A DNA stretch of 64,000 nt from the NCBI GenBank assembly GCA_038138145.1, contig JAYQDD010000005.1, positions 124,001-188,000 on the forward strand, read 5' to 3'. Position 1 is the stretch's first letter. Every line of letters starts with the position of its first letter. A program made the translations under genes and the position numbers. The DNA is from UBA3537 sp038138145. Lineage in GTDB: Bacteria; Bacteroidota; Bacteroidia; Flavobacteriales; Flavobacteriaceae. The notes beneath the pieces were generated by a model that saw nothing but the letters and a program-made list of their open reading frames with translations, was not told the DNA's origin and ran no database searches. Shown piece by piece: positions 1 through 9,548 of the stretch.

Positions 1-3000
1 AAAATAATTCGTTGAACAATTCCTTAAGATTATCAAATTCAATATTGTACGAAAGTCCAAGCCCCTGTGTATATCCAATTTGTTCTCCGAAATTCTGAAT
101 ACTGTTTTCTCTATTGAAAAAAATCAACGATAGTGTTCGGTCTTCATTTAGTAAAACTTGGACTTCAAAATCTCCTGCAACAGTTGTTTCACTCACTCCG
201 CCGACAGGAACACCAACTTTTCCATTGATTAATACATTTTCGCTGATTTTTGTAGACAAGGTTACCCCTACTCGACTGTCGGTTTCAAATTCTGGAGTGG
301 TTTTTCCAATATCTAAATCTAAGCCCAGTTTTACTTTGTTGTCTTCATCAGAAAAAATATCATTTAATACATTAGTTACACCGTCAGAAACTAATTCGAA
401 AGCGTCTTGTGAATCCAAAGCCAGTTTGCTTCTAAAAGAGCCTGTTGCAAGCAGTGAAAGGGCTTGAAAATTCCTTTTGTCCTTGTCGCGAAGACGATCT
501 CTAAGCTCACTATTAAGTGCAGAATTTACATTCGGAAAACGAATATCAAAATCTAACTCCGGTTTTTCGAGGGCTCCTGTTAGGTTGGTAATGACCTCAA
601 CTGGGATGGTTTGATTAATTGGATTGTCTAAAAGCGTTGATGGATTTACGGAGATATCATCGTAAATGGCTTCGAGATTTATTTCGGCTTGAAGTGGGTC
701 GCCTTCCCATACCAATGACCCATCCTTGACGAGTTTGAATTTTTTCTGAATCAACTTTCCAAAACGATAATTATAATACCCCGAAAGCACCAAAAAATCA
801 CCAAACATCAAAAATTTATCGTTTGTATTTATTTGAGCCAACATACTTCCATTCCCTCGACCCAAAATTGAACTCCCATTTTCTTTATCAATGACAATCT
901 CGATTTCGGCATCGTCAGTAACATCCATGTTAAATTCCATCTCTACGCCCTTAATGTCGTCCAGTTTTATGTCTCTCCCTTGACTTTCAATTTTCTTTTC
1001 TTTTGGACTCAAAAATTTGATGTACGAATTCTCGCTAATCATCTCATTATCATTAAGTGGAATTTTAAAAATTGTCCCTTTAGACGTGGTAACATTTGCT
1101 TCAATAAAAAGCTGACTCATTGGCCCTGAAATATTGATGTTTCCAGCTACGAATCCTGTACCGTAGTACAACGATTCTTCGGTTTCTTCAGTATTTAAAA
1201 CCAACAAACGATTTGAATCGAGGTCCAAATCTAATGCCCAATCCTTGAAATTTGTATGGCTAAGCACTCCACTTAAAACCCCTTCCGAAGAAAATGTTGT
1301 ATCGGTAAATTTGGCAGATTTAAATATAAAATTTTGCGCTACCAAATCAACTCTTGTGCGGTCTTCAAAAGCATAGTCTACATTTAAGTACGGAACAGAC
1401 ATTCCGCCTTGATTGAGCGTCAAAACACCATTGATTTGAGGACGTTGCAAACGTCCCGTAATGGACGATGTCCCAGTTACTTTTCCTCTAATATTGGTAA
1501 TAACACCTCTCCCAAATGGGTCTAGTGGCTCCAATAAAAAATCTTTAAATTTAAGTTGCAAATCCAGATTTGAATTGGTTCCTGAAACATCTAAACTACC
1601 TTGAGCAGAAAAGGACTCATTACGGTCGTCTTTGATGGTTACATTTACATCATAATTTGTAAGTGAAGTATTCCCTTTTATGTCGGCATTAAAAGCGCCT
1701 AAATTAAATCGATTGACCTCAAAATGATCAATAGTGAGTAGGGATTTTGGGAGGTAAATTTTATTTTGTTTTACAATATTTAGATTTCCATTTATGGTCC
1801 CTCCAAGCTGAAGACTATCTATTTCTGGAGTGACTTTTGCAAGGTCAACATTGTCGAATTTCAAATTTACAGCACCTGAAAGAGAATCTTTAGCTTGACC
1901 ACTCAATACAATTTGTTCATCTTTGTAGGACATGTCCATATCCTGAATAGATACTTCGTTGAAACCAGAGTCAAAAACAAGTTTATTTTTGGCATTATTT
2001 TTTGCATTCAATTTCCATGGTGTATTCTTAAAATTGATAAACGATGGTTTTAGACCAACAACAGATTTTTCACCCTCGTTGGTATAAAATAAATTGAAAT
2101 CAAATGCATCTAAATTTTCTTTTCCTCCTTTGAATTCAGATTTGATATATAGCGTATCGTTCAAAGTAAGGTTGATAAGACTAAATGCATTGGCATCATA
2201 AAAAGGCGTGCTTAAACTGTCTAACTCAACATAGGTGTTAAAAATCGGATTATCATTTATAAGTTGTATTTCGATTTGCTTGGCAAAATAATCTTCAATG
2301 CTGATGTTGGGCGATTTAAATTTGAGTGTAAATTTTTTAGGGTCACTATCCAAAGTTCCACGAACAAAAGTATTGGCGCCCAAACGCAGATTAGGATAGA
2401 ATACTTCGATGATTTTGTTGTAAATTTTGAAATTGAAATTCATAAACTGATTGGGAGAAATATCCTTTGATGATCCTCTAAAGTAAATTTCACTCAATGC
2501 ATTGTTCAACATTTTTGGAAGTTCTTTCACAAAAAACTTACCCTTAAAAGTTCCTTGTATAATCTCAGGCGAATTGACAGAAATAGTACGTACTTTGTTT
2601 AAATCGAAATCTGATAAAATTTGAAAATCTTTGAAGTAATAATCTTCATTTTGATTTGTGTAGGACGTGTTTTTGAATTGAAGAGAACCATGTACATCAT
2701 CCAAATCTGTACCCCTCATATCCATGGCAACCTCACCTTTAAAAACTGAAATGGAATCGCGAGAAACAAATTTTAATGCATTCAAATTTGCGTTGCGAAT
2801 ATTGGCCGAAAAATCATAAATATTTTCTTCTTCTGAAAAATCCACAAGGCCTTCGAAATTCATAGACAAATGAATGTCATCAACCTCCAAGGCACCATTA
2901 AAAACTTTGTCTTCAATCAGCCCTTGAACGTTTAGGTTTTTGTACACATAATCGTTAAACTCGAAAGCAGAACAAACACCTTTTATGTTGGATTGCAAAT

Positions 3001-4342
3001 TTTCCAACATAAACCCAACACCTTCTAATGAAAAATCTGAAGTTACATAGCCAAAACTGGGTTCACCGATCAGTGTGCCGAGGTCAAAGTCTTGCAATTG
3101 AATTGTACCCTCATATTGAGCATCATCAATGGTTTTTATTTTGGATAGATCAAGGTCTGCCACAACCAGTCCAAGTTCTGTGCTCGCTTCAAAATCAGTG
3201 TTTATAGAAGGCCCTTTAAGAAATACATTGCCTTGTAAAGTAAATACACCCAAAGCGGCTAAATTCGAAGGAATATTCGCCCCGATGATACGAGGTAAAA
3301 TTCCTTTTAAATCCGTGTACTTAGAAGTGATTTGGTCCATTTGACCTATCATTTCTAAAGGTTTTGATTTGGAGTCAATTAAATTTTTAAATGCAAATTG
3401 ACCGCTAATGTATGTGTTTTTATTCGTAGAGAGGTGGAAATTTTGCAACTTCAAATCATTTAACGTACCTGAAATTTTAGTATCAAAAATTACATTTTCT
3501 GATGCACCAAATTCTGGAAAAAACACATTCAGTTCTCCTAAATTTAGGGTACTTTTTCGGAAGTTTCCAGACAGCACAACTTTATCCGTAAATTCCTTTA
3601 AATCTTCTCTTTTGTAATTGAAAACTAAATCACCTTTCAACTTAGAATTTAGGGTTTGAATATTTAAATCCTCGAATTGCATGGAAGTTAAGGTGTATTT
3701 GAAAAAAGTTTGGAGATTGTGCATTTCAACTCCTCTTGGATCAGAAAAACTCAACGTATTGATGCGTAAGCTTACATCTGGACCACGAATAAGAAGATTG
3801 GTGGCATTAATGCCTAATTCTTTAAAGTCTAAAATCTGTGTATTACCTTCTTTATTTTCGTCTGTTAGTAGGAAATGACTTTCAGAAATGGTAACATCAC
3901 TTGAAGACAATTCAAAAGGGGTTTTCGATTTCTTCTTTCCATTATCAAAGCTATCCACAAAAACATCTAAATTGGACTTTTCTTCCCCTTTGTACGTCTT
4001 AATATGGAAGCGTAATCCATACAAATCAATATCACCAAAAATGAGCTTATTGTCATTTAATTTTGCAAAATTTAAGATTGAACTGTTCAACTCAGAAACA
4101 GCAATAAGCGTATCGTTGAAATGATCTTTAATAAGAATATTTTTTAACTCTAAATCGCCATTGAATTGCAGACCAACTTTTTCGACATTAATCGCTGTTC
4201 CATACGTTGCATTGATACGCTTAGTGGCATATCGCCCAAAAAAGGTTTGAACACTGGGAACAGAAAACACCAACATCAAAACAATAAAGAGTAGCACAAT
4301 TGCTGCTAAAATCCTTACAAATATGTTGAACCGTGTTTTAAT
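1..4342 (-). CDS. TamB/DUF490 family translocation-assembly protein (3' end beyond window)
   Basis: Very large envelope protein of the TamB (DUF490/AsmA-like) family, an inner-membrane-anchored periplasmic protein linked to outer-membrane biogenesis. The reading frame is open from the left edge to a stop at 4346-4348, so at least about 1,447 codons are present. The first 30 residues contain one hydrophobic helix followed by VPSVQTFFGRYATKRI, typical of the family start. The left-edge end reads GEQIGYTQGLGLSYNIEF, typical of the TamB C-terminal domain, so only a few residues are missing. No ATG, GTG or TTG lies between the upstream stop and the membrane helix; the family-like start MKTRFNIF falls on an ATT at 4340-4342 (see findings). 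It diverges from tsaD. Confidence 0.85.
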   Translation of the reverse strand, partial: MKTRFNIFVRILAAIVLLFIVLMLVFSVPSVQTFFGRYATKRINATYGTAINVEKVGLQFNGDLELKNILIKDHFNDTLIAVSELNSSILNFAKLNDNKLIFGDIDLYGLRFHIKTYKGEEKSNLDVFVDSFDNGKKKSKTPFELSSSDVTISESHFLLTDENKEGNTQILDFKELGINATNLLIRGPDVSLRINTLSFSDPRGVEMHNLQTFFKYTLTSMQFEDLNIQTLNSKLKGDLVFNYKREDLKEFTDKVVLSGNFRKSTLNLGELNVFFPEFGASENVIFDTKISGTLNDLKLQNFHLSTNKNTYISGQFAFKNLIDSKSKPLEMIGQMDQITSKYTDLKGILPRIIGANIPSNLAALGVFTLQGNVFLKGPSINTDFEASTELGLVVADLDLSKIKTIDDAQYEGTIQLQDFDLGTLIGEPSFGYVTSDFSLEGVGFMLENLQSNIKGVCSAFEFNDYVYKNLNVQGLIEDKVFNGALEVDDIHLSMNFEGLVDFSEEENIYDFSANIRNANLNALKFVSRDSISVFKGEVAMDMRGTDLDDVHGSLQFKNTSYTNQNEDYYFKDFQILSDFDLNKVRTISVNSPEIIQGTFKGKFFVKELPKMLNNALSEIYFRGSSKDISPNQFMNFNFKIYNKIIEVFYPNLRLGANTFVRGTLDSDPKKFTLKFKSPNISIEDYFAKQIEIQLINDNPIFNTYVELDSLSTPFYDANAFSLINLTLNDTLYIKSEFKGGKENLDAFDFNLFYTNEGEKSVVGLKPSFINFKNTPWKLNAKNNAKNKLVFDSGFNEVSIQDMDMSYKDEQIVLSGQAKDSLSGAVNLKFDNVDLAKVTPEIDSLQLGGTINGNLNIVKQNKIYLPKSLLTIDHFEVNRFNLGAFNADIKGNTSLTNYDVNVTIKDDRNESFSAQGSLDVSGTNSNLDLQLKFKDFLLEPLDPFGRGVITNIRGKVTGTSSITGRLQRPQINGVLTLNQGGMSVPYLNVDYAFEDRTRVDLVAQNFIFKSAKFTDTTFSSEGVLSGVLSHTNFKDWALDLDLDSNRLLVLNTEETEESLYYGTGFVAGNINISGPMSQLFIEANVTTSKGTIFKIPLNDNEMISENSYIKFLSPKEKKIESQGRDIKLDDIKGVEMEFNMDVTDDAEIEIVIDKENGSSILGRGNGSMLAQINTNDKFLMFGDFLVLSGYYNYRFGKLIQKKFKLVKDGSLVWEGDPLQAEINLEAIYDDISVNPSTLLDNPINQTIPVEVITNLTGALEKPELDFDIRFPNVNSALNSELRDRLRDKDKRNFQALSLLATGSFRSKLALDSQDAFELVSDGVTNVLNDIFSDEDNKVKLGLDLDIGKTTPEFETDSRVGVTLSTKISENVLINGKVGVPVGGVSETTVAGDFEVQVLLNEDRTLSLIFFNRENSIQNFGEQIGYTQGLGLSYNIEFDNLKELFNELF

Positions 4343-4434
4343 AACTTAAAAGAATGGTATAAAATTAAAAAATCAAAAAACAAACAAAAAATTTAAAGCC
4401 AATTTTACACTATGCAACGACCATTTTTTATTTC

Positions 4435-4470
4435 TTTGTAAAACTATACGTTGGCACTGCAATAGTTTTG
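4435..4470 (+). promoter_or_regulatory. Candidate Bacteroidetes promoter of tsaD
   Basis: TTTG at 4435-4438 and TAGTTTTG at 4463-4470 match the Bacteroidetes -33 (TTTG) and -7 (TAnnTTTG) boxes, with a 24-nt spacer that is slightly long. It lies 44 nt before the tsaD ATG in the divergent gap. Motif match only. Confidence 0.4.
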
Positions 4471-4514
4471 CCAAACTTGTACAAAGAAAACGAATAAATA
4501 GGGCATTAACATTA

Positions 4515-5537
4515 ATGAACGAAAAAAATATATATATTTTAGGAATTGAATCTTCTTGTGACGACACAGCAGCATCCGTTTTGTGCAACGGAAAAGTATT
4601 GAGCAATATTATTGCTAATCAATCGATTCATGAGGCCTATGGAGGCGTTGTTCCAGAACTGGCTTCTCGTGCACACCAACAGAATATTGTCCCTGTGGTT
4701 GACCAAGCACTCAAAATAGCGGGTATTTCTAAAAGCGATCTATCTGCTGTAGCGTTTACCAAAGGTCCTGGACTTATGGGGTCGCTACTTGTAGGCACTT
4801 CTTTTGCCAAATCTTTGGCCTTTGGACTAAATATTCCTTTGATAGAGGTCAACCATATGCAAGCGCATATTTTGGCGCATTTCATTGAAAACGATGGATA
4901 TGAAAAACCTGAATTCCCGTTTTTAGCCATGACCATTTCGGGTGGACATACACAAATTGTTCGCGTGAATGATGCCTTTGACATGGAAGTTATTGGCGAA
5001 ACCATTGATGATGCTGTTGGTGAAGCATTTGACAAAAGCGGTAAAATATTAGGGCTTGGTTATCCTGCTGGTCCTGAAATAGATAAACGTGCAAAATTGG
5101 GAAACCCCAAAGCTTTTCATTTTACTAAACCTAAAGTGAAGGGCTTAAATTTCAGTTTTTCAGGATTAAAAACAGCAATTTTATATTTCATCCAAAAAAA
5201 TTCAAAAGAAAATACTAACTTTATTAAAGAACATTTAAATGACATTTGTGCTTCTATTCAATATACAATTGTGGGTATTTTGATGGACAAACTAAAATTG
5301 GCAGTAAAAGAAACTGGCATAAACAGCGTCGCGATTGGTGGAGGTGTCTCGGCCAATTCTGGTGTGCGCAACGCCCTTATAAAAGCGGAACAAAAACACG
5401 GCTGGAAACCCTTTATTCCCGCATTTGAGTTCACAACCGACAATGCCGCTATGATTGCAATTGTAGGACATTTAAAGTACTTAAAACGTGATTTTGCTAC
5501 ACAAAACACAATGGCTACAGCACGATTAAAATTATAG
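4515..5537 (+). CDS. tsaD: tRNA N6-adenosine threonylcarbamoyltransferase TsaD
   Basis: Catalytic subunit that transfers threonylcarbamoyl from TC-AMP to A37 of ANN-decoding tRNAs, working with TsaB and TsaE in the cytoplasm. The 340-residue length is normal. The N-terminal ILGIESSCDDTA is the ASKHA nucleotide-binding start, and H114 and H118 in HMQAH are the expected metal ligands; GGGVSANSGVR lies in the second lobe. It is first gene of a rightward run, with rsmE starting 8 nt after its stop, so they are probably co-transcribed. The start is the first ATG, preceded by a promoter-like element. Confidence 0.97.
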   Translation: MNEKNIYILGIESSCDDTAASVLCNGKVLSNIIANQSIHEAYGGVVPELASRAHQQNIVPVVDQALKIAGISKSDLSAVAFTKGPGLMGSLLVGTSFAKSLAFGLNIPLIEVNHMQAHILAHFIENDGYEKPEFPFLAMTISGGHTQIVRVNDAFDMEVIGETIDDAVGEAFDKSGKILGLGYPAGPEIDKRAKLGNPKAFHFTKPKVKGLNFSFSGLKTAILYFIQKNSKENTNFIKEHLNDICASIQYTIVGILMDKLKLAVKETGINSVAIGGGVSANSGVRNALIKAEQKHGWKPFIPAFEFTTDNAAMIAIVGHLKYLKRDFATQNTMATARLKL

Positions 5538-5545
5538 ACATCAAG

Positions 5546-6250
5546 ATGCAACTATTTTATAATTCAGAATTAAAGGCCAGCGACAAACACTTTTATTTTA
5601 ATAAAAATGAAAGTCGTCATATTCTGAAAGTATTGCGTAAGAATATAGGAGATAATATACAGATCACCAATGGATTAGGGGTTATTTTTGAAGCTGAAAT
5701 TGTGACCAATAATCAAAATAAATGTGAAGTTTCAATAATAAAAACTACAGTCATCCCTGCAAAAGAATACAGCATACATTTGGCTGTTGCTCCCACGAAA
5801 ATGAATGACCGCTACGAATGGTTTCTCGAAAAAGCAACAGAAATTGGTATAGATCAAATCACACCAATTATTTGTGCGCGTAGCGAACGGAAAATAATAA
5901 AACCAGAGCGCTACGAAAAAATCATACAAGCGGCAGCGAAACAGTCGCTTCGTGCACATTTCCCCATACTTAATCCAGCGGTTCATTTTACAGATTTTAT
6001 CAAAAACACAACTGACAAACATCGCTATATAGCACATTGTTTAGAACACAATCAACCGCATTTGAAAGACCTTATCACGCCAAAAAAAAGCGTATTGATT
6101 TTAATTGGCCCAGAAGGGGATTTCACTATAGATGAAATTAATCTTGCACAAGCATCAGATATTGAATCGGTAAATTTGGGCAATGCGCGTTTGCGTACAG
6201 AAACCGCTGCCGTAGTTGCTTGTCACATAACAGAACTTTGCAATGCGTAA
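5546..6250 (+). CDS. rsmE: 16S rRNA (uracil1498-N3)-methyltransferase RsmE
   Basis: SPOUT-fold SAM-dependent methyltransferase that makes m3U1498 in 16S rRNA. The 234-residue length is normal for RsmE. The N-terminal PUA-like part is followed by the SPOUT domain, with LILIGPEGDFTIDEI and LGNARLRTETAAV forming the knotted SAM site. Its last 8 nt overlap the next gene, indicating translational coupling. It sits in a cluster of RNA-modifying enzymes after tsaD. Confidence 0.95.
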   Translation: MQLFYNSELKASDKHFYFNKNESRHILKVLRKNIGDNIQITNGLGVIFEAEIVTNNQNKCEVSIIKTTVIPAKEYSIHLAVAPTKMNDRYEWFLEKATEIGIDQITPIICARSERKIIKPERYEKIIQAAAKQSLRAHFPILNPAVHFTDFIKNTTDKHRYIAHCLEHNQPHLKDLITPKKSVLILIGPEGDFTIDEINLAQASDIESVNLGNARLRTETAAVVACHITELCNA

Positions 6251-6893
6251 TTCTCTTTTTGTTTTATTCATATTCTTGGCATGCACTTTATCGAAAGTAC
6301 GAGGGCAAACCCTCGCAGTGTTAAAATACGATGGCGGAGGTGATTGGTATAGCAATCCCACTGCGATGAAAAATTTGATTGAATTCTGTAACAACGAGAT
6401 TAACACCACAATAGCATCAATACCAACGGTTGTACACCCCGAAGATTCAGCGCTGTTTAGCTATCCTTTTGTTCACATGACTGGGCACGGCAATGTTGTG
6501 TTTTCAGATGAAGCATTAAAAAACCTAAACACTTATTTGATGGGTGGAGGTTTCTTGCACATAGATGATAATTATGGCATGAAATCTTATATTTTACCAC
6601 AAATAAAAAACCTATTCCCCAATAAAGAATTGAGAGAAATCCCTTTGGATCATCCCATTTTTAATCTTGTTTATAAATTCCCCAATGGACTTCCTAAAAT
6701 TCATGAACACGATGGTTTACCACCACAAGCACTAGGAATATTTCACGACAACAGACTCATCCTCTTGTGTACTTTTGAAAGTGATCTTGGAGATGGATGG
6801 GAGGACCAAGTAGTGCACAATGATCCTGAAGAAATACGTTTGAAGGCACTAAAAATGGGTGCCAATATTATTAAATATGCATTTGAATTTTAA
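6243..6893 (+). CDS. DUF4159 domain-containing exported protein
   Basis: A 216-residue protein with an N-terminal hydrophobic signal segment ending near residue 21 (LSKVRGQ), so it is probably exported. The rest matches the DUF4159 family: YDGGGDWYSNP near residue 30, MTGHGNVVF, and GGGFLHIDDNYGM, resembling the glutamine-amidotransferase-like fold of that family. The function is not known. It overlaps rsmE by 8 nt and is followed 8 nt later by the methyltransferase gene, a gene order I recognise from Flavobacteriaceae. Confidence 0.85.
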   Translation: MRNSLFVLFIFLACTLSKVRGQTLAVLKYDGGGDWYSNPTAMKNLIEFCNNEINTTIASIPTVVHPEDSALFSYPFVHMTGHGNVVFSDEALKNLNTYLMGGGFLHIDDNYGMKSYILPQIKNLFPNKELREIPLDHPIFNLVYKFPNGLPKIHEHDGLPPQALGIFHDNRLILLCTFESDLGDGWEDQVVHNDPEEIRLKALKMGANIIKYAFEF

Positions 6894-6901
6894 TTATTAA
6901 A

Positions 6902-7411
6902 ATGATGCAATTAGACCACTACACTTCAAAATTTGTGAAGAAAAAATTTCCAATTGTTTTGGTAGCCGATCAAGTGGTACGCCCCACCAATGTCGGAAGT
7001 TTACTTCGATTGGCTGATGCATTTGGTGTTGAGAAACTGATTCTGGGCGGTCCACCTATTGAACTCAACAGGAAAGTCTGGAACACCTCCAGAGTCACAG
7101 AAAAAGTAGTGGCTTTTGAGCAAACAATAGACACTCTTTTTGAGCTTCAAAAATTGCGTTCAGAAGGTTACTTATTGATGGGATTAGAAATTACAAGCAC
7201 AAGCACTCCTTTAACCAAAATTGAATTCAAAAAATCCCAAAAAATCGCATTGGTTGTTGGTGCCGAACGGTATGGAATAAGTGAAAATATCCTCAATATT
7301 TTGGATGACTGCTACCACATTGAAATGTACGGACAAAACAGCAGTATGAATGTTGCACAAGCGACTTCAATTGCGCTTTATGAACTCACCAAAAAGTTGC
7401 ACTATGCTTAA
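6902..7411 (+). CDS. TrmH/SpoU family RNA 2'-O-methyltransferase
   Basis: Short (169 residues) SpoU-type SPOUT methyltransferase without an extra N-terminal substrate-binding domain. Motif 1 is RPTNVGSLLRLADAFG (near residue 28), motif 2 VVGAERYGI and motif 3 NSSMNVAQATSIALYE. The family 2'-O-methylates tRNA or rRNA ribose; the lone catalytic domain resembles TrmL or TrmH, but the target cannot be read from sequence. Its stop overlaps the next start by 8 nt. A second ATG lies at 6905. Confidence 0.9.
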   Translation: MMQLDHYTSKFVKKKFPIVLVADQVVRPTNVGSLLRLADAFGVEKLILGGPPIELNRKVWNTSRVTEKVVAFEQTIDTLFELQKLRSEGYLLMGLEITSTSTPLTKIEFKKSQKIALVVGAERYGISENILNILDDCYHIEMYGQNSSMNVAQATSIALYELTKKLHYA

Positions 7412-8585
7412 TTCAAAACTGTTAGAGGACAATGTGCAAGCATTTATTAATGCGCATTTGAAGGCCAATATTGAAGATTTGGCACTCAAAGGGAGTCCTT
7501 TTTTAGACATTGAAACACCACAACTTTTAGAACAAATTCAAGCTAAAATCAAGTGCGCCAAAAAACTACCGACGTGGTTTCATGCTCAAAATATTTATTA
7601 CCCCAGTAAAATAAACATTGAACAAACCTCGTCAGAAGAAAGCGCATCATACAAAAGCAAATTGGTTGAAGGACATCGTCTTCTAGATCTTACTGGCGGA
7701 TTTGGTGTAGATAGCTTTTATTTTTCCAAAAAAATAAAATCAGTAACGCATTGCGAAATTGATGCAAAATTATCTGAAATTGTACAGCATAATTTTAAAT
7801 CGCTAAAAGTCAAAAACATAGCAACAGTGGCGCAAAATGGGCTTTCGTATTTAGAACAAAAAGAGCAACATTTTGATTGGATATATATTGATCCCTCGAG
7901 AAGAGATGTGCAAAAAAATAAACGCTTTTTTATTGAAGATTGCACACCTAATGTAGCTAAATATTTGGAATTATTTTTGTCCAAAAGCAAAAATATAATG
8001 GTCAAATTGTCCCCTATGCTGGACATTCAAGCTGCATTGGATTCGTTGCCTCAAACAAAGGAAATTCATGTGGTTGCCATCAAAAATGAAGTAAAAGAAT
8101 TATTGTTTATTTTGGAACGAGGTTATACTGATGAGCCCACACTAAAAGCTGTAAATTTAAATACAAAGCAACCTGATTTTGAATTCAAAATAAGTACTGA
8201 AAATAAGACTAAAGTCAGTTACTCCATTCCTTCGGAATATCTTTATGAACCCAATGCTGCGGTGCTCAAAGCAGGAGCATTTAAATACGTCGCTTCTAAA
8301 TTTGATGTCAAAAAATTAGCAAAACATACCCATCTTTACACTGCAACTAAACAAATTAAAGGTTTTCCCGGAAAAATCTACCGCATCAAACAAGTACTCC
8401 CTTTTCACAAAAAAAAGCTGAGACCCCTACTTAATGGCCAAAAAGCTAATGTGAAAACCAGAAATTTTGCTGAATCTATTCCACAGCTTAAAAAAGAATT
8501 TAACATCTCCGACGGTGGTGATGTATTTATTTTCTTCACCAAAACAGAACAAAAAAAATGGGTTTTGGTTTGTGAAAAAATATAA
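7404..8585 (+). CDS. THUMP-like class I SAM methyltransferase (PG1098 type)
   Basis: 393-residue class I SAM-dependent methyltransferase. Motif I is LLDLTGGFGVDSFYF and motif IV-like residues are IYIDPSRRD; VKLSPMLD follows. The C-terminal third resembles the THUMP-like domain of the Bacteroidetes PG1098 family; an RNA substrate is therefore inferred. The upstream extension to 7350 is rejected because it lies inside the preceding gene; ATG 7404 gives an 8-nt overlap and the family-like start MLNSKLLEDNV. It ends the tsaD run. Confidence 0.85.
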   Translation: MLNSKLLEDNVQAFINAHLKANIEDLALKGSPFLDIETPQLLEQIQAKIKCAKKLPTWFHAQNIYYPSKINIEQTSSEESASYKSKLVEGHRLLDLTGGFGVDSFYFSKKIKSVTHCEIDAKLSEIVQHNFKSLKVKNIATVAQNGLSYLEQKEQHFDWIYIDPSRRDVQKNKRFFIEDCTPNVAKYLELFLSKSKNIMVKLSPMLDIQAALDSLPQTKEIHVVAIKNEVKELLFILERGYTDEPTLKAVNLNTKQPDFEFKISTENKTKVSYSIPSEYLYEPNAAVLKAGAFKYVASKFDVKKLAKHTHLYTATKQIKGFPGKIYRIKQVLPFHKKKLRPLLNGQKANVKTRNFAESIPQLKKEFNISDGGDVFIFFTKTEQKKWVLVCEKI

Positions 8586-8677
8586 TCCATAAAGCGTAGA
8601 ACACGTTGTTTATTTTTGCTTTCAAAACACAATTTATTTTTTTATATTGTGAGTCATTATTAACCAATTATAAAAAA

Positions 8678-9517
8678 ATGAAAAAACTTTTATTACTAAC
8701 CACTACCCTTATTTTATCATGCTTTGAACTTACAGCCCAAGAAGAAAAAACGCAAGACCTCGTGGGTTATGGCGGGGGGCGCTTTGAAGTCTTCAAAACC
8801 GGTGGACAAGAAAGTATCGATTTGTGGTTTAAATGGATGGAACTTCATGTTAGCGAGGATGTGGAGGGCATTATGGCTTTAGCACATGACGAAATCTATA
8901 TTGAAGCACCTGAAGCTACCTTAAACGGTAAAGACGAATTGAAGGACTGGATGACAACTACTTTTGGTAATGGAGATATCACTGTAGAGCATCGATGGGC
9001 TGTTCCGCTTCGGTTTGTAAATGAGGACGGAAGTGTCAATCCTGGTGATTGGATTGTTAATGATTATGTAGTCAATTATAAAACTAAAGAAGGAGTAATA
9101 ATAGATGACTCTGAAGCTAATGTTTATATCGTAGATGGTAAGGTTCGCTACATGAAGATTTTTACATTCAAAAATGAAACGCTTCAAACCAAAAAAGTTA
9201 CATTTTCTGTAGACCTTTCCAAAAGCAAGGAATCGTTTAAAAACGTTAGTGTTTTTGGTAATTTTAATAATTGGTGCGCGTCATGTGATGTGTTGTCCGA
9301 TGAGGATAACGACGGTGTATATACTGGCACATTTGATGTTCCTGTCGGTCAATTACAATACAAATTTACGTTAGACAATCAAACTGTAGAAGAACAATTT
9401 GAAGCAGGTATGGAGTGTACTTCAACCATTGGTGAATACACCAACAGAGAGGCTCAAATTAGTGATGATGTCGTGCTTTCAACCGTTTGTTTCAACTCAT
9501 GTGCATCATGTAATTAA
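8678..9517 (+). CDS. Exported protein with SnoaL/NTF2-like and CBM48-like domains
   Basis: About 279 residues. ATG 8678 is chosen because it begins a clean signal peptide (MKKLLLLTTTLILSC..TAQ) after an A-rich leader; the longer frame from 8606 has no such start. Cleavage after TAQ, or lipidation at the Cys in ILSC, are both possible. Residues about 35-145 look like a SnoaL/NTF2 cone fold (LWFKWMELHVSEDVEGIMAL). Residues about 150-255 resemble an AMPK/CBM48-type beta domain (VSVFGNFNNW, YTGTFDVP). Two CxxC pairs lie in and after that domain. The enzymatic role is unknown. Neighbour: another NTF2-like exported protein 31 nt downstream. Confidence 0.7.
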   Translation: MKKLLLLTTTLILSCFELTAQEEKTQDLVGYGGGRFEVFKTGGQESIDLWFKWMELHVSEDVEGIMALAHDEIYIEAPEATLNGKDELKDWMTTTFGNGDITVEHRWAVPLRFVNEDGSVNPGDWIVNDYVVNYKTKEGVIIDDSEANVYIVDGKVRYMKIFTFKNETLQTKKVTFSVDLSKSKESFKNVSVFGNFNNWCASCDVLSDEDNDGVYTGTFDVPVGQLQYKFTLDNQTVEEQFEAGMECTSTIGEYTNREAQISDDVVLSTVCFNSCASCN

Positions 9518-9548
9518 ATAATAAATAATTAACCATAAAAACTAAAAA

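Noticed and set aside
114..4124. Several 65-117-codon frames on the plus strand across the left edge
   Set aside because: All lie opposite the continuous TamB-like frame on the minus strand, whose composition is that of a real protein. They are antisense by-products.
4373..4606. 77-codon minus-strand frame overlapping the tsaD start
   Set aside because: Antisense to tsaD and between divergent genes; it is in a different frame from the TamB-like gene and ends before it, so it is not its start.
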